From positions 744,001-808,000 of the forward strand of contig NC_013174.1 of the NCBI RefSeq assembly GCF_000024065.1: DNA of 64,000 bases, given 5' to 3'. The notes under the pieces are model-generated. The model did not search any database. It saw only the letters and a program-made list of their open reading frames with translations, and had not been told where the DNA came from. This document shows positions 51,605 through 59,679 of this stretch, piece after piece. Position 1 is the stretch's first letter. Each line of letters starts with the position of its first letter. A program made the translations under genes and the position numbers. Source of the DNA: Jonesia denitrificans DSM 20603. GTDB taxonomy: Bacteria; Actinomycetota; Actinomycetes; Actinomycetales; Cellulomonadaceae.

Positions 51605-53059
51605 TTATGGGCAGTGTTGTCCGTTGATCGTGAAGTTCGACAATGCTGTGCTGCCGTTTCCGTTCTTTGCGACGTTGAAGTTGAAACTAACGGATTGTCC
51701 GGGGGCGATCGTTCGGTTCCACGTCCCTGGTGTGACGGTCAGGCGTTGTCCGTTTTGACTATAGGTCCCCGACCAGCCAGTAGAGAGTTTTTGCCCTTGC
51801 GGCAAGGTGGTGGCGAAAGTCCAGTCGGTGATGGGAGTCGTTCCCTTGTTGGCTACGACAATGTCCATGGTGTAGCCGCTGCCCCAGTTCGCACCAACCT
51901 TGGCACTGATCCCGCATGTCAAGCCGGGTGTGCCACCATTGTCCCCACCTGAGGCGCTCTTCGCGCCCATGGCTTGAGCAACCGATGCGAGAGCTGGTTT
52001 TGTTGTGTAGTTCTCGTTCCACGGAAGGGAGGCGTTCCAGCCTGGTGAGACCTGTGGGATCCATGAGTATTTGTCGGTGATTCCCCAGATGGTGACACCG
52101 GTGCACCGTGAGATGCCAAAGCAGTTTTCCACAACTTGCCCGTATTCGCGCGCTTGGGTGTTGAGGTCCTGTTGAGAAGCTGGAAGCTTGATGCGAATGT
52201 CGAGTTCGGTGATCCGGACGTCCACACCAAGATCAGCAAACCGCTGGAGGTTCTGCTTGTTGGTTGCAGGCAGTTCGCCAACAATCAAGTGGGTTTGGAA
52301 CCCGACACAGTCGATGGGGACTCCGCGGGACTTGAAGTCTTTGACCATGCGGTAGATGGCGTCAGATTTGGCGTTGATGCCGTCCGTTGAGTAGTCGTTG
52401 TAGCACAATTTCGCGTTCGGGTCTGCTGCGCGTGCCGTGCGGAACGCCTCTTCAATCCAGTAGTCCCCCATGACCTTCTGGAGTTCGGATTGGCGGCGGG
52501 TGCCGTTCCATTCGAAGGCTTCGTTGACCACGTCCCACGCCTCAATTTGGCCTTTGTAGCGCCCTGCGACTGCTTTGATGTGGTCGTTCATTGCACGTCG
52601 CATGTCATCGCGCGAGGTGATTTGCTTTGCCCAGTTTGGCATCTGTGAGTGCCATACCAGAGCGTGCCCGTACACTTTCTGGTTGTTTGCCTTGGCGAAC
52701 GACATGATCTCGTCGGCGCCATTGAAGGTGAATTGTCCACGTCGTGGTTCGGTTGCGTCCCACTTCATGTTGTTTTCGGCGGTGACCATGGAAAATTCGC
52801 GCTGAGCAATGGCCTTGTACTGGCTGTCTTGCGCTGCGATGTGTGGTGCGTAAGCGAAACCAAAGGTTTTTCCTTTGCGGGCGGCTGCGTCCCGAAGAGG
52901 CTCGTAGTCGTGGCCGATTCCTTTGGTGGCAGTGGTGATTGTTGGGCTGGTGGGCAACTCGGCATTGAGTGGGCTTGCCTGGGTGGGTGCGGCCAGTGCT
53001 GTGGTAGCCAGAACACTCAACGCCGCGATGAGTGTTGCTGCTGTTCGACGTGTCTTCAC
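51605..53059 (-). CDS. secreted GH10 endo-xylanase with CBM2-like module (first of two)
   Basis: 484 residues: signal peptide (about 1-31), GH10 barrel (about 45-365) with acid/base glutamate in WDVVNEAFE and nucleophile in RITELDIR. A short Gly-rich linker and a divergent C-terminal CBM2 (CGISAKVGANWGSGY ... INGQHCP) follow. It cuts beta-1,4-xylan. I start at GTG 53059 (GAGGGAG upstream). GTG 53116 is in frame with a good GGAGG, but the predicted transcription start near 53123 would cut that site off. Confidence 0.92.
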   Translation of the reverse strand: MKTRRTAATLIAALSVLATTALAAPTQASPLNAELPTSPTITTATKGIGHDYEPLRDAAARKGKTFGFAYAPHIAAQDSQYKAIAQREFSMVTAENNMKWDATEPRRGQFTFNGADEIMSFAKANNQKVYGHALVWHSQMPNWAKQITSRDDMRRAMNDHIKAVAGRYKGQIEAWDVVNEAFEWNGTRRQSELQKVMGDYWIEEAFRTARAADPNAKLCYNDYSTDGINAKSDAIYRMVKDFKSRGVPIDCVGFQTHLIVGELPATNKQNLQRFADLGVDVRITELDIRIKLPASQQDLNTQAREYGQVVENCFGISRCTGVTIWGITDKYSWIPQVSPGWNASLPWNENYTTKPALASVAQAMGAKSASGGDNGGTPGLTCGISAKVGANWGSGYTMDIVVANKGTTPITDWTFATTLPQGQKLSTGWSGTYSQNGQRLTVTPGTWNRTIAPGQSVSFNFNVAKNGNGSTALSNFTINGQHCP

Positions 53060-53129
53060 AAGTCTCCCTCGTTGTGTAGTCGAGCACGATGGGGGTGGAT
53101 GTGTGTATCGGTTCACATCGTGCCTCCTC

Positions 53130-53174
53130 AGTATTGATAACGAACTGATAACGGGCAACGGGGAGTGGTTTATG
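53130..53174 (-). promoter_or_regulatory. promoter and upstream box of xyn10A
   Basis: Minus strand: -35 TTGCCC (53158-53153), 17 bp spacer, -10 AATACT (53135-53130). The spacer contains most of a CGTTATCA direct repeat (53153-53146 and 53142-53135), 11 bp apart. A box CATAAACCACTC (53174-53163) lies 4 bp upstream of the -35, like that of the GH74 gene. Confidence 0.5.
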
Positions 53175-53214
53175 GGGAGAACAAGCCACAAAAGCCGCGT
53201 GTGGGGCGCACAGC

Positions 53215-53250
53215 GCGCGGCCCGGGCAGGTCACCCCACCCGGGCCGCGC
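53215..53250 (-). terminator. terminator after xyn10B
   Basis: 12 bp GC-only stem (53215-53226 with 53239-53250) with a 12-base loop that can pair further. Confidence 0.7.
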
Positions 53251-53268
53251 ATCAGTAGTCACAGCGTG

Positions 53269-54735
53269 CTAGTTGCAGGCCGCTCCGTTCAGCGTGAAGC
53301 CACTCAAGGAGCCAAGAGACCCTTGGAAGTTGGCATTAAACCCGATGCTCACACTTGCCCCGGGAGCCAGGGTCGAGTTCCACGCCACGTTCCGAGCCGA
53401 CAGGGTCGACCCAGACTGCGTGTACACCGCATTCCACCCCTGAGCCAACGAGTGCCCTGCTGGAAGCGCTGCTGTCAGTTCCCACCCATTAATCGCCTGG
53501 GAACTGGTGTTCTTAATGGTCACCGTCGCCGTGTAGCCTGAGTTCCACGAGTTCACACTGGCAGTGACCTCGCAAGCGCCCGGTGTGGGATCAGTAGGCG
53601 GGTCGGTGGGGTCAGTTGGAGGATCAGTAGGATCAGTGGGTGGGTCTGTGGGGTCAGGCGTCGATCCACCAGTTGTTGCCCCCATCACCTGGGCAAGTTC
53701 CGCAAGGGCAGGCTTGACTGAGTAGTCGCTGTTCCACGGAAGAGCAGCGCCCTCGCCCGAGAACACATCAGGGATCCAGGAGTACTGGTCAGAGATACCC
53801 CAAATTGTCACACCATTACAGCCATCAACAGCCCAGCAAGCCTCAAACACTTTCTTGTAGTCCTGAGCTTGCTGTGCGATGTTTTGTTGGCTCGCAGGCG
53901 TGTTCATGCGAATGTCGAGCTCGGTGATGCGAACCTCCACACCCAGGTCCACAAATCGTTGGATGTTCTGCTGGTAAGTGGAAGGAACCTGCCCCACGAT
54001 CAGGTGGGACTGAAGACCAACACAGTCGATGGGAACACCACGTGCCTTGAAGTCACGGACCAGGTTGTAGATGGCTGTGGACTTGGAATTGATGGCGTCA
54101 GTGGAATAGTCATTGATGCAGAGCTTCGCGTTCGGGTCCGCGCTGCGTGCCTCGCGGAACGCCTCCTCAATGTACCCATCACCCAGGACGCGTTGGAACA
54201 CCGACTGACGTCGAGTGCCGTTGTCTTCAAATGCTTCGTTGACAACATCCCAGTACGCAATGTCCCCCTTGTACCGTCCAGCCACCGCGTTGATGTGATC
54301 TTTCATGACGGTGCTCAGCCGGGTTGGGTCCGAAATGTTGCTCGCCCACCCTGGCAATTGCGAATGCCACACGAGTGTGTGCCCGTACACTTCTTGGTTA
54401 TTCGCTTGGGCGAAGTCGACGACGGCGTCAGCTCCACTCCAGTTGAATTGGCCTTCGGAGGGCTGTACTGATTCCCACTTCATGGTGTTTTCTGCGGTCA
54501 CCATCGAGAATTCGCGTTCTGCGATGGCGCGATAGTTCGCGTCCTGTTGGGCAAGGTGAGGCGCGTATGCGAAACCGAAGTAGCGGCCGGAACGTTCAGC
54601 GGCGTCACGGAGTGGCTCGTAGTCGTGCCCCACACCTGCAGGTGCGGTGGTGAGAGGAATTGCTTGGGCGATAGCCCCAGGAACCACAAGAGCTGTGGTC
54701 AGGGCCAGCGCGCCCAGTAGAGTGCGCTTGTTCAT
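53269..54735 (-). CDS. secreted GH10 endo-xylanase with CBM2 (second of two)
   Basis: 488 residues: signal peptide (about 1-24), GH10 barrel with WDVVNEAFE and RITELDIR, a PTDPPTDP linker (about 370-390) and a CBM2. The barrel is very similar to that of the neighbouring xylanase, so the pair arose by tandem duplication. Linker and CBM differ. ATG 54735 has GGGAGA upstream. It starts 8 bp after the GH5 gene ends, hence a GH5-GH10 operon. Confidence 0.94.
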   Translation of the reverse strand: MNKRTLLGALALTTALVVPGAIAQAIPLTTAPAGVGHDYEPLRDAAERSGRYFGFAYAPHLAQQDANYRAIAEREFSMVTAENTMKWESVQPSEGQFNWSGADAVVDFAQANNQEVYGHTLVWHSQLPGWASNISDPTRLSTVMKDHINAVAGRYKGDIAYWDVVNEAFEDNGTRRQSVFQRVLGDGYIEEAFREARSADPNAKLCINDYSTDAINSKSTAIYNLVRDFKARGVPIDCVGLQSHLIVGQVPSTYQQNIQRFVDLGVEVRITELDIRMNTPASQQNIAQQAQDYKKVFEACWAVDGCNGVTIWGISDQYSWIPDVFSGEGAALPWNSDYSVKPALAELAQVMGATTGGSTPDPTDPPTDPTDPPTDPTDPPTDPTPGACEVTASVNSWNSGYTATVTIKNTSSQAINGWELTAALPAGHSLAQGWNAVYTQSGSTLSARNVAWNSTLAPGASVSIGFNANFQGSLGSLSGFTLNGAACN

Positions 54736-54743
54736 TGTTCTCC

Positions 54744-56486
54744 CTAGTTGATGTGGCACGAGGTGCCGTTGATGGTCATTGCATTCGGAACGGGGTTACT
54801 GCCGGAATGTGTCCCGGAGAAACCGATCTCAACAGATCCTCCTGGCGGGATAATGCCGTTCCATGCAGCGTTTGTCAGGGTTACTGACGACCCACTGCTC
54901 GTTGCGTTGGCAGACCACACATTGGTGATGGTTTGCCCCGCAGAGAAATCGAATGCCAATTCCCACGACTGTATGGGGGCATCCGATGTATTGGTGATGG
55001 TGAGGTTGGCGGTGAATCCAGATGCCCAATCATTTGTTGTGTAGGCAACCGTGCACGAACCGCCCGGTGACGGTTCGTCGGTCGGCTCATCGGTGGGATC
55101 AGGATCAGGGTCGGGTGTGGGGTCATCTGTTGGTTCGTCGGTCGGCTCATCGGTGGGATCAGGATCAGGGTCGGACGGTGAATCACCCGAGACGTCACTG
55201 AGGCTGATGCCCGTCGTGGAATTCGCCCCACCCAGGGGAACATCATGATCCAACGACACGAACTTACCGTTGTGGGACCACAAGGCAGGTTCCAGTAAGT
55301 CATACTTGGCTTCATCCCAGCTTGCCCAGTCGTACCCAAGTAATCCGCCTGTGTCACCGGAGTTGGGGTTCAGTACCCAGAATGTGTGGTGAAGTCGTTC
55401 ATCAACGATGAGGTCGCGGATAGCGTTCATCCACTTTTCGTTGGGTCCACCATCTAAGAAACCACCCCATTCACCAATGAGTAGCGGTGCAATGTTGTCC
55501 TGGTGGATGTACAGCCAGTTTGGCCCCCACACCTCGTCTTCTAAGGATTGACGATCCCAGTCATCCTCGAACCATGGTTGAGACGCAACAAGTGGCCCGT
55601 AATCGTGTGGTGAATACACGAGTTGGGCTTGGTGCTCGCCAAGGTCAACAGGGTGCTCTTTGACACCGCGAAGGTTGCCACCCCACCAGTAGTTGTCGTA
55701 GTCGTTCACGCCAGTTGAGGTCCAGTCGACTCCGTCTTTGGGGTAGATTTGGATCCCTTCCACGAGGATGAGCATGTTGGGGTTGTGGGTGAGAATCCGG
55801 TCAGCGGCCTGTTCCGCAAAAAACTTGAAGTTGTCGTGGTCTGTTGACGAATCCCACTTCGCGCGCTCGGCATCACCTTGCGAACCGTGAGGTTCGTTTT
55901 TCAGATCGGCGCCAATGATGGTGTCGTTGTTTTTGTACGTCTCTGCGACCCACTCCCACGCATTCAGAGCATCACCGGTCGTGATGTCACCTTTGTACCA
56001 CATGTTGTACACGTGACCGGAGTTATCTGCCTCAGCAGAGTGCACATCGATAATGACTTTCAGCCCGTACTTTTCGCACAAGTCGAGCCAATGGTTGAAG
56101 ATCTCAAGATTGTTCATCCCGGCGAGATCAGGGTTCGCGAACTCGTTGATGTTGGGGTTCTCCAATGGCGTTCCAGCACGCCATTCCAAGAGGAGTTCGG
56201 TGGAGACAGGAACACGGATGACATTCATACCGCGTTCTGCGACTTGGCGGGTTAGGGTCTCCAAGTTGGCGGACCAAAGACCGTGAAATACCCGTTCGGA
56301 GGCGTTAAATCCAAACCAGTTGACACCGGTGAGCCAGACCGGGTTGCCGGTGGAGTCAACGATCTGGTTGCCTGAAGTAGACAGCCAATCTTCCGTACTG
56401 GGGGCAGATTGGGCTGCGGGTGCACCCGTGGCAGCGAGTGCAGCTCCTAAAGCAAAAGCAAGGAAAGTTGTGCGCCGTGTTCTCAC
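54744..56486 (-). CDS. secreted GH5 endoglucanase with CBM2
   Basis: 580 residues. Signal peptide (about 1-28), GH5 barrel (about 30-435) with acid/base glutamate in GADLKNEPHG and nucleophile in LIGEWGGFLDGG. A DPTDEPTDEPT linker (about 440-480) and CBM2 (CTVAYTTNDWASGFTA ... INGTSC) follow. It cleaves internal cellulose bonds. The start is only 60 bp after the GH6 gene, a gap filled mostly by a stem-loop. It may therefore be transcribed partly from upstream. Confidence 0.94.
   Translation of the reverse strand: MRTRRTTFLAFALGAALAATGAPAAQSAPSTEDWLSTSGNQIVDSTGNPVWLTGVNWFGFNASERVFHGLWSANLETLTRQVAERGMNVIRVPVSTELLLEWRAGTPLENPNINEFANPDLAGMNNLEIFNHWLDLCEKYGLKVIIDVHSAEADNSGHVYNMWYKGDITTGDALNAWEWVAETYKNNDTIIGADLKNEPHGSQGDAERAKWDSSTDHDNFKFFAEQAADRILTHNPNMLILVEGIQIYPKDGVDWTSTGVNDYDNYWWGGNLRGVKEHPVDLGEHQAQLVYSPHDYGPLVASQPWFEDDWDRQSLEDEVWGPNWLYIHQDNIAPLLIGEWGGFLDGGPNEKWMNAIRDLIVDERLHHTFWVLNPNSGDTGGLLGYDWASWDEAKYDLLEPALWSHNGKFVSLDHDVPLGGANSTTGISLSDVSGDSPSDPDPDPTDEPTDEPTDDPTPDPDPDPTDEPTDEPSPGGSCTVAYTTNDWASGFTANLTITNTSDAPIQSWELAFDFSAGQTITNVWSANATSSGSSVTLTNAAWNGIIPPGGSVEIGFSGTHSGSNPVPNAMTINGTSCHIN
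55072..55174. repeat. 43 bp perfect direct repeat in the GH5 linker
   Basis: Identical 43 bp copies at 55072-55114 and 55132-55174 (60 bp period) coding the Pro/Asp/Glu/Thr linker. Confidence 0.9.
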
Positions 56487-56508
56487 TGTTGAGTCCTTAC
56501 ACGAGGAT

Positions 56509-56536
56509 GCTGGGCCCGCCGTACGGCGGGCCCAGC
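56509..56536 (-). terminator. 28 bp perfect palindrome between the GH6 and GH5 genes
   Basis: GCTGGGCCCGCCGT and its exact complement with no loop, 11 bp after the GH6 stop and 22 bp before the GH5 start. No U-tract. It may be a terminator, or a stabilising stem that sets relative amounts within one operon. Confidence 0.6.
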
Positions 56537-56546
56537 GGGGGAGAGG

Positions 56547-58418
56547 TTAGGAACAGGTTGCGCCGTTCAGTGTGAAGCTGGTGGGTGCGGGGTTGTTCCC
56601 GTTGTGGGTTCCGTTGAAGCCGAACTCCACGGTTTGTCCTGCGTTAATGGTGGGGTTCCAGGCAGCGTTGGTGATGGTTGCTGTGGAACCTGTTGATGTG
56701 TTGGTTGCGGACCACAGGTTGGTGATCTGTTGACCGGCAGGGAAGGTGAACGCCAGGCTCCAGCCGTTAATGGGTTGGGTGGAGGTGTTCGTGATCTTCA
56801 CTGTTGCGGTGAAACCACTGTTCCAGTCGTTGGTGGTGTAAGTGACATCGCATGTGCCACCTTCACCTGGGTCGGTTGGGTCAGTGGGTTCTGGGTCCGG
56901 ATCGGTAGGATCGGTGGGTTCTGGGTCCGGGTCGGTTGGGTCAGGGTCCGGATCGGTAGGATCGGTGGGCTCTGGGTCCGGGTCCGTTGGCTCAGGATCA
57001 GGATCCACACCATCGGGGTCGATCACTGGGTAGGCGTTCGCAACGAGTTCTTGGAACTGCTCGGAGAACCACTTTCCGGACACAGGTGCGTTCGGCAAAG
57101 CGCCAGTGAGAAGTCCGTTGAGCTTAGGCGAGTTGAATGTGGGGTCGCACATCCGGTCGAAGCCTTTGCCCTCATCGTTGGGGATTTCGGAGGAGGAACC
57201 ATCTGATTCACCCGGTGGTTTCACCCACACGTAAGCGTCAAGGTGTGAGTTGGGGAAGTCAGTGGGGGCAGCTTGTGGGCGTTCCCCAATTCCTGCTCCT
57301 GCAGCGTTGCACCATGCGCCACGGTGGGTGCGTTGGTCCACTCGAGACTGGTCAACATAGGTGTTGAGGTCGGAGGAGGTGCTTGCCGCGGTGGGCCGGT
57401 CTGGGCCACCCCACCCGTTGCGGGAGGTATCAACGAGCATTCCGATGTCGGAGGGGAAACCCGCGGCGACGAGGCGACGGTACAGGTCAGCTGTCCAGTC
57501 TGCTTCGTCAAATGCGGTGTTCCACTCGTAGTAGTCCGAGGAACGGATGGGTTGTCCACCGACCTGCTTGCTTGGGTCGGGAAGGAACGGTTCGTTCAAC
57601 GGTGTGGTGTTCGCTGTGTTGGTGACGAACCCGTGGATGGAATCGAAGCCCTTGTTGGTCATTTGGGCAACTTCAGTAAAGGTTTGTACAGACCCTGTGG
57701 CGTTGTCTTCCCAACCGAGCCACCCGGAGTGGGCTGCATCCACGTAGTTGTACACCCCTTGGATGTCTGAAAGTTCAGACAGAGCGTAAGCGACACCCTC
57801 TTTGTAGTAAGGCTCCGCTTCCACACACTTGGGGTCGTGCATGTTGGTGGTGAGGTTCGGCAGTGAGTCAGGCTCGATCGTTGTGACGATCCGCAGGTCA
57901 CGGTATTTGGGCTCAGCGAGGATCTCGGTGATCGCGTCGATGTACTCTTCTTTGTACTTGCGAAGCCCCTCTGCCGTGGCTGGCAACTCTCCGTTGGAGG
58001 CGAGCGCGTAGCAGTCACGTCCTGGGAGGTTGTAGATCACGAGTTGCAAGACAATCGGGTCATTGCCTTGTTTTTGTTCTAACGCCTCATCGAGGTGGAA
58101 GCGAAGGCCCGGGCCGTCCACATTCCCTTCGATTGCTGAGGTACGGTCCATCCACACTGCTGTCGGTTCATCAGCAATTGCACGCATCTTCGCGGCGAGG
58201 GTTGGGTCTGATGACTGGACGGAGTCTGCTTCTTCGTTGACGTTGTCGCTCCAGTACGGGTTGACGTACCAGTCAGCTCCAACAAATGGGTTGTCGACGT
58301 TAGTTTCGGCGGCAACGGCTGGGGTGGTGAAAGCGGTCACTGCGAGTGGGGCCGCTAGCACCATTCCTGCGGTTGCGGCTGCGATATTCTTTCGCAGCGT
58401 CGTCATGCGAGGTGTCAC
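56547..58418 (-). CDS. secreted GH6 cellobiohydrolase with CBM2
   Basis: 623 residues. Signal peptide (about 1-37, ending AVAA), GH6 domain (about 45-475) with family signatures VTTIEPDSLPN and DAAHSGWLGW, and RGAWCN near the active site. A long PTDPDPEPTDPT linker and a CBM2 follow. Loop content and length resemble exo-acting actinobacterial GH6 enzymes rather than short endoglucanases. GTG 58418 has GGAGG 5 bases upstream; ATG 58406 is the alternative. Confidence 0.93.
   Translation of the reverse strand: MTPRMTTLRKNIAAATAGMVLAAPLAVTAFTTPAVAAETNVDNPFVGADWYVNPYWSDNVNEEADSVQSSDPTLAAKMRAIADEPTAVWMDRTSAIEGNVDGPGLRFHLDEALEQKQGNDPIVLQLVIYNLPGRDCYALASNGELPATAEGLRKYKEEYIDAITEILAEPKYRDLRIVTTIEPDSLPNLTTNMHDPKCVEAEPYYKEGVAYALSELSDIQGVYNYVDAAHSGWLGWEDNATGSVQTFTEVAQMTNKGFDSIHGFVTNTANTTPLNEPFLPDPSKQVGGQPIRSSDYYEWNTAFDEADWTADLYRRLVAAGFPSDIGMLVDTSRNGWGGPDRPTAASTSSDLNTYVDQSRVDQRTHRGAWCNAAGAGIGERPQAAPTDFPNSHLDAYVWVKPPGESDGSSSEIPNDEGKGFDRMCDPTFNSPKLNGLLTGALPNAPVSGKWFSEQFQELVANAYPVIDPDGVDPDPEPTDPDPEPTDPTDPDPDPTDPDPEPTDPTDPDPEPTDPTDPGEGGTCDVTYTTNDWNSGFTATVKITNTSTQPINGWSLAFTFPAGQQITNLWSATNTSTGSTATITNAAWNPTINAGQTVEFGFNGTHNGNNPAPTSFTLNGATCS
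56872..57005. repeat. imperfect tandem repeats in the GH6 linker
   Basis: Repeated 15-36 bp units coding PTDPDPEPTDPT. Same class as the GH74 linker. Confidence 0.75.
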
Positions 58419-58441
58419 GCAATCCTCCATGGTCAGGCTTG

Positions 58442-58535
58442 CCGGCACCCTCATTGGTGCCGGTGTGGCGAAGTCCGCCACATCCAGTACCCAACAACAC
58501 TCAGTGTGTGACCGAGAACACCTGAAAGGTTTAAG
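58442..58535 (-). promoter_or_regulatory. upstream region of the GH6 gene
   Basis: Holds a box CTTAAACCTTTC (58535-58524) like those of xgh74 and xyn10A, at about the same distance (106 bp) from the start, and an odd palindrome ACACTCAGTGT (58497-58507). A hairpin CCGGCACC/GGTGCCGG (58442-58463) follows in the leader. The -35 and -10 are weak. The box overlaps the lacI stop codon. Confidence 0.4.
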
Positions 58536-59595
58536 TATCAGAATTCCTTGGTGGAGCTATTGTTCCGCGCACAGACACTGGAGGTAGCGGGACGGTGATG
58601 TTACTGCTGCTCCCAGCGGACAAGAGGTCCATCAATGCGTGGCCTACATGTTCACCCAGTGCGGTGAAGGGTACGTCGATGCTTGTGAGCGATGGGGTCG
58701 CTAGTGTTGCTTGGGCTGAGGAACCAAGACAGATGAGCGAGAGATCCCAGGGGACATTGAGTGAGAGGCGGCGTGCGACATCCAAGGTGATGAGTGCAGT
58801 GTCATCTGTGTCTGTGACCAGTGCGGTGGGGCGTTGAGTCCCGGTGAGTAGGGCTCGAGCCGCAGCTGCTGAATCCTCAGGTGTCCGTGTGACGTGGGTG
58901 AGGAGACGTGCTCCGTGGCGAGCTGCGCTCACGCGTGCTGCTTGAGTCGTACGACTGACCGTGTCCCGGGTGGGGTCGCTGTGAAGAAAACCTACAGTGC
59001 GGTGACCGAGGTCGCACAAAAGGTCAACGGCTTGGCCTATGGCATGTGGTTCATCAACCCATACTGAGATGTGAGGAGAAGAGATTTGTGGATGCCCAAC
59101 AACGACAGCAGGGATATGCTCACGGGAGACGACGGCTAGGCGAGGATCATCGTGGATCACATCGCGCACAATGACTGCGTCGAACCGGCGTTCCAGCCAA
59201 CCGGTGTGATACATCGTGGCTGCCTGTTCTTCATCTGCAACTACTTTGAGCCATAGGGAGTGCTCATGTTTTTCCAGGGTGTGTTGGAGCCCAGCAAGGA
59301 AGTCCATGAAGTGCCCTGATCGGCTGGTGGAGCTTTCGCTGTGAATCAAGGCGAGTGCGATGGATCGTTCTGAGGTGCGCAGCGATCGCGCGGCGGCGGA
59401 TGGTCGCCATCCGTACTCATCGGCAATGCGTAACACGCGGTCACGGGTTGCCGGGGAGACACCGGGACGGCCATTGAGGGCATACGATACGACAGCGATT
59501 GACACACCAGCGGCTCGGGCTACATCCGTGATGGTTGGACGTTTGCGCGTTTGTGGCTTAGATTCGGGTGAAGTTTCGGGTGAGTTAGGTCTCAT
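58531..59595 (-). CDS. LacI family transcriptional regulator
   Basis: 354 residues. N-terminal helix-turn-helix with hinge (TITDVARAAGVSIAVVSYALNGRPGVSPATRDRVLRI, here given in parts: TITDVARAAGVS and SYALNGRPG), then a periplasmic-binding-protein-like sensor domain. It lies directly upstream of the GH6 gene on the same strand, so it probably represses the glycosidase genes and is released by a cello- or xylo-oligosaccharide. ATG 59595 is chosen; the long open frame upstream is antisense to the sensor gene. Confidence 0.9.
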   Translation of the reverse strand: MRPNSPETSPESKPQTRKRPTITDVARAAGVSIAVVSYALNGRPGVSPATRDRVLRIADEYGWRPSAAARSLRTSERSIALALIHSESSTSRSGHFMDFLAGLQHTLEKHEHSLWLKVVADEEQAATMYHTGWLERRFDAVIVRDVIHDDPRLAVVSREHIPAVVVGHPQISSPHISVWVDEPHAIGQAVDLLCDLGHRTVGFLHSDPTRDTVSRTTQAARVSAARHGARLLTHVTRTPEDSAAAARALLTGTQRPTALVTDTDDTALITLDVARRLSLNVPWDLSLICLGSSAQATLATPSLTSIDVPFTALGEHVGHALMDLLSAGSSSNITVPLPPVSVRGTIAPPRNSDT

Positions 59596-59679
59596 CACGG
59601 AACAAGCATGCGGGATTTGATCGCTCAATGCACATTCTGGGCGTGGGGTGGTCAACCCGCAGGTATCAAGGGGGAGAAA

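Noticed and set aside
56509-56536. Palindrome as an insertion-sequence end or recombination site
   Set aside because: No partner copy, direct repeat or transposase seen; position between two coding ends fits an RNA stem-loop.
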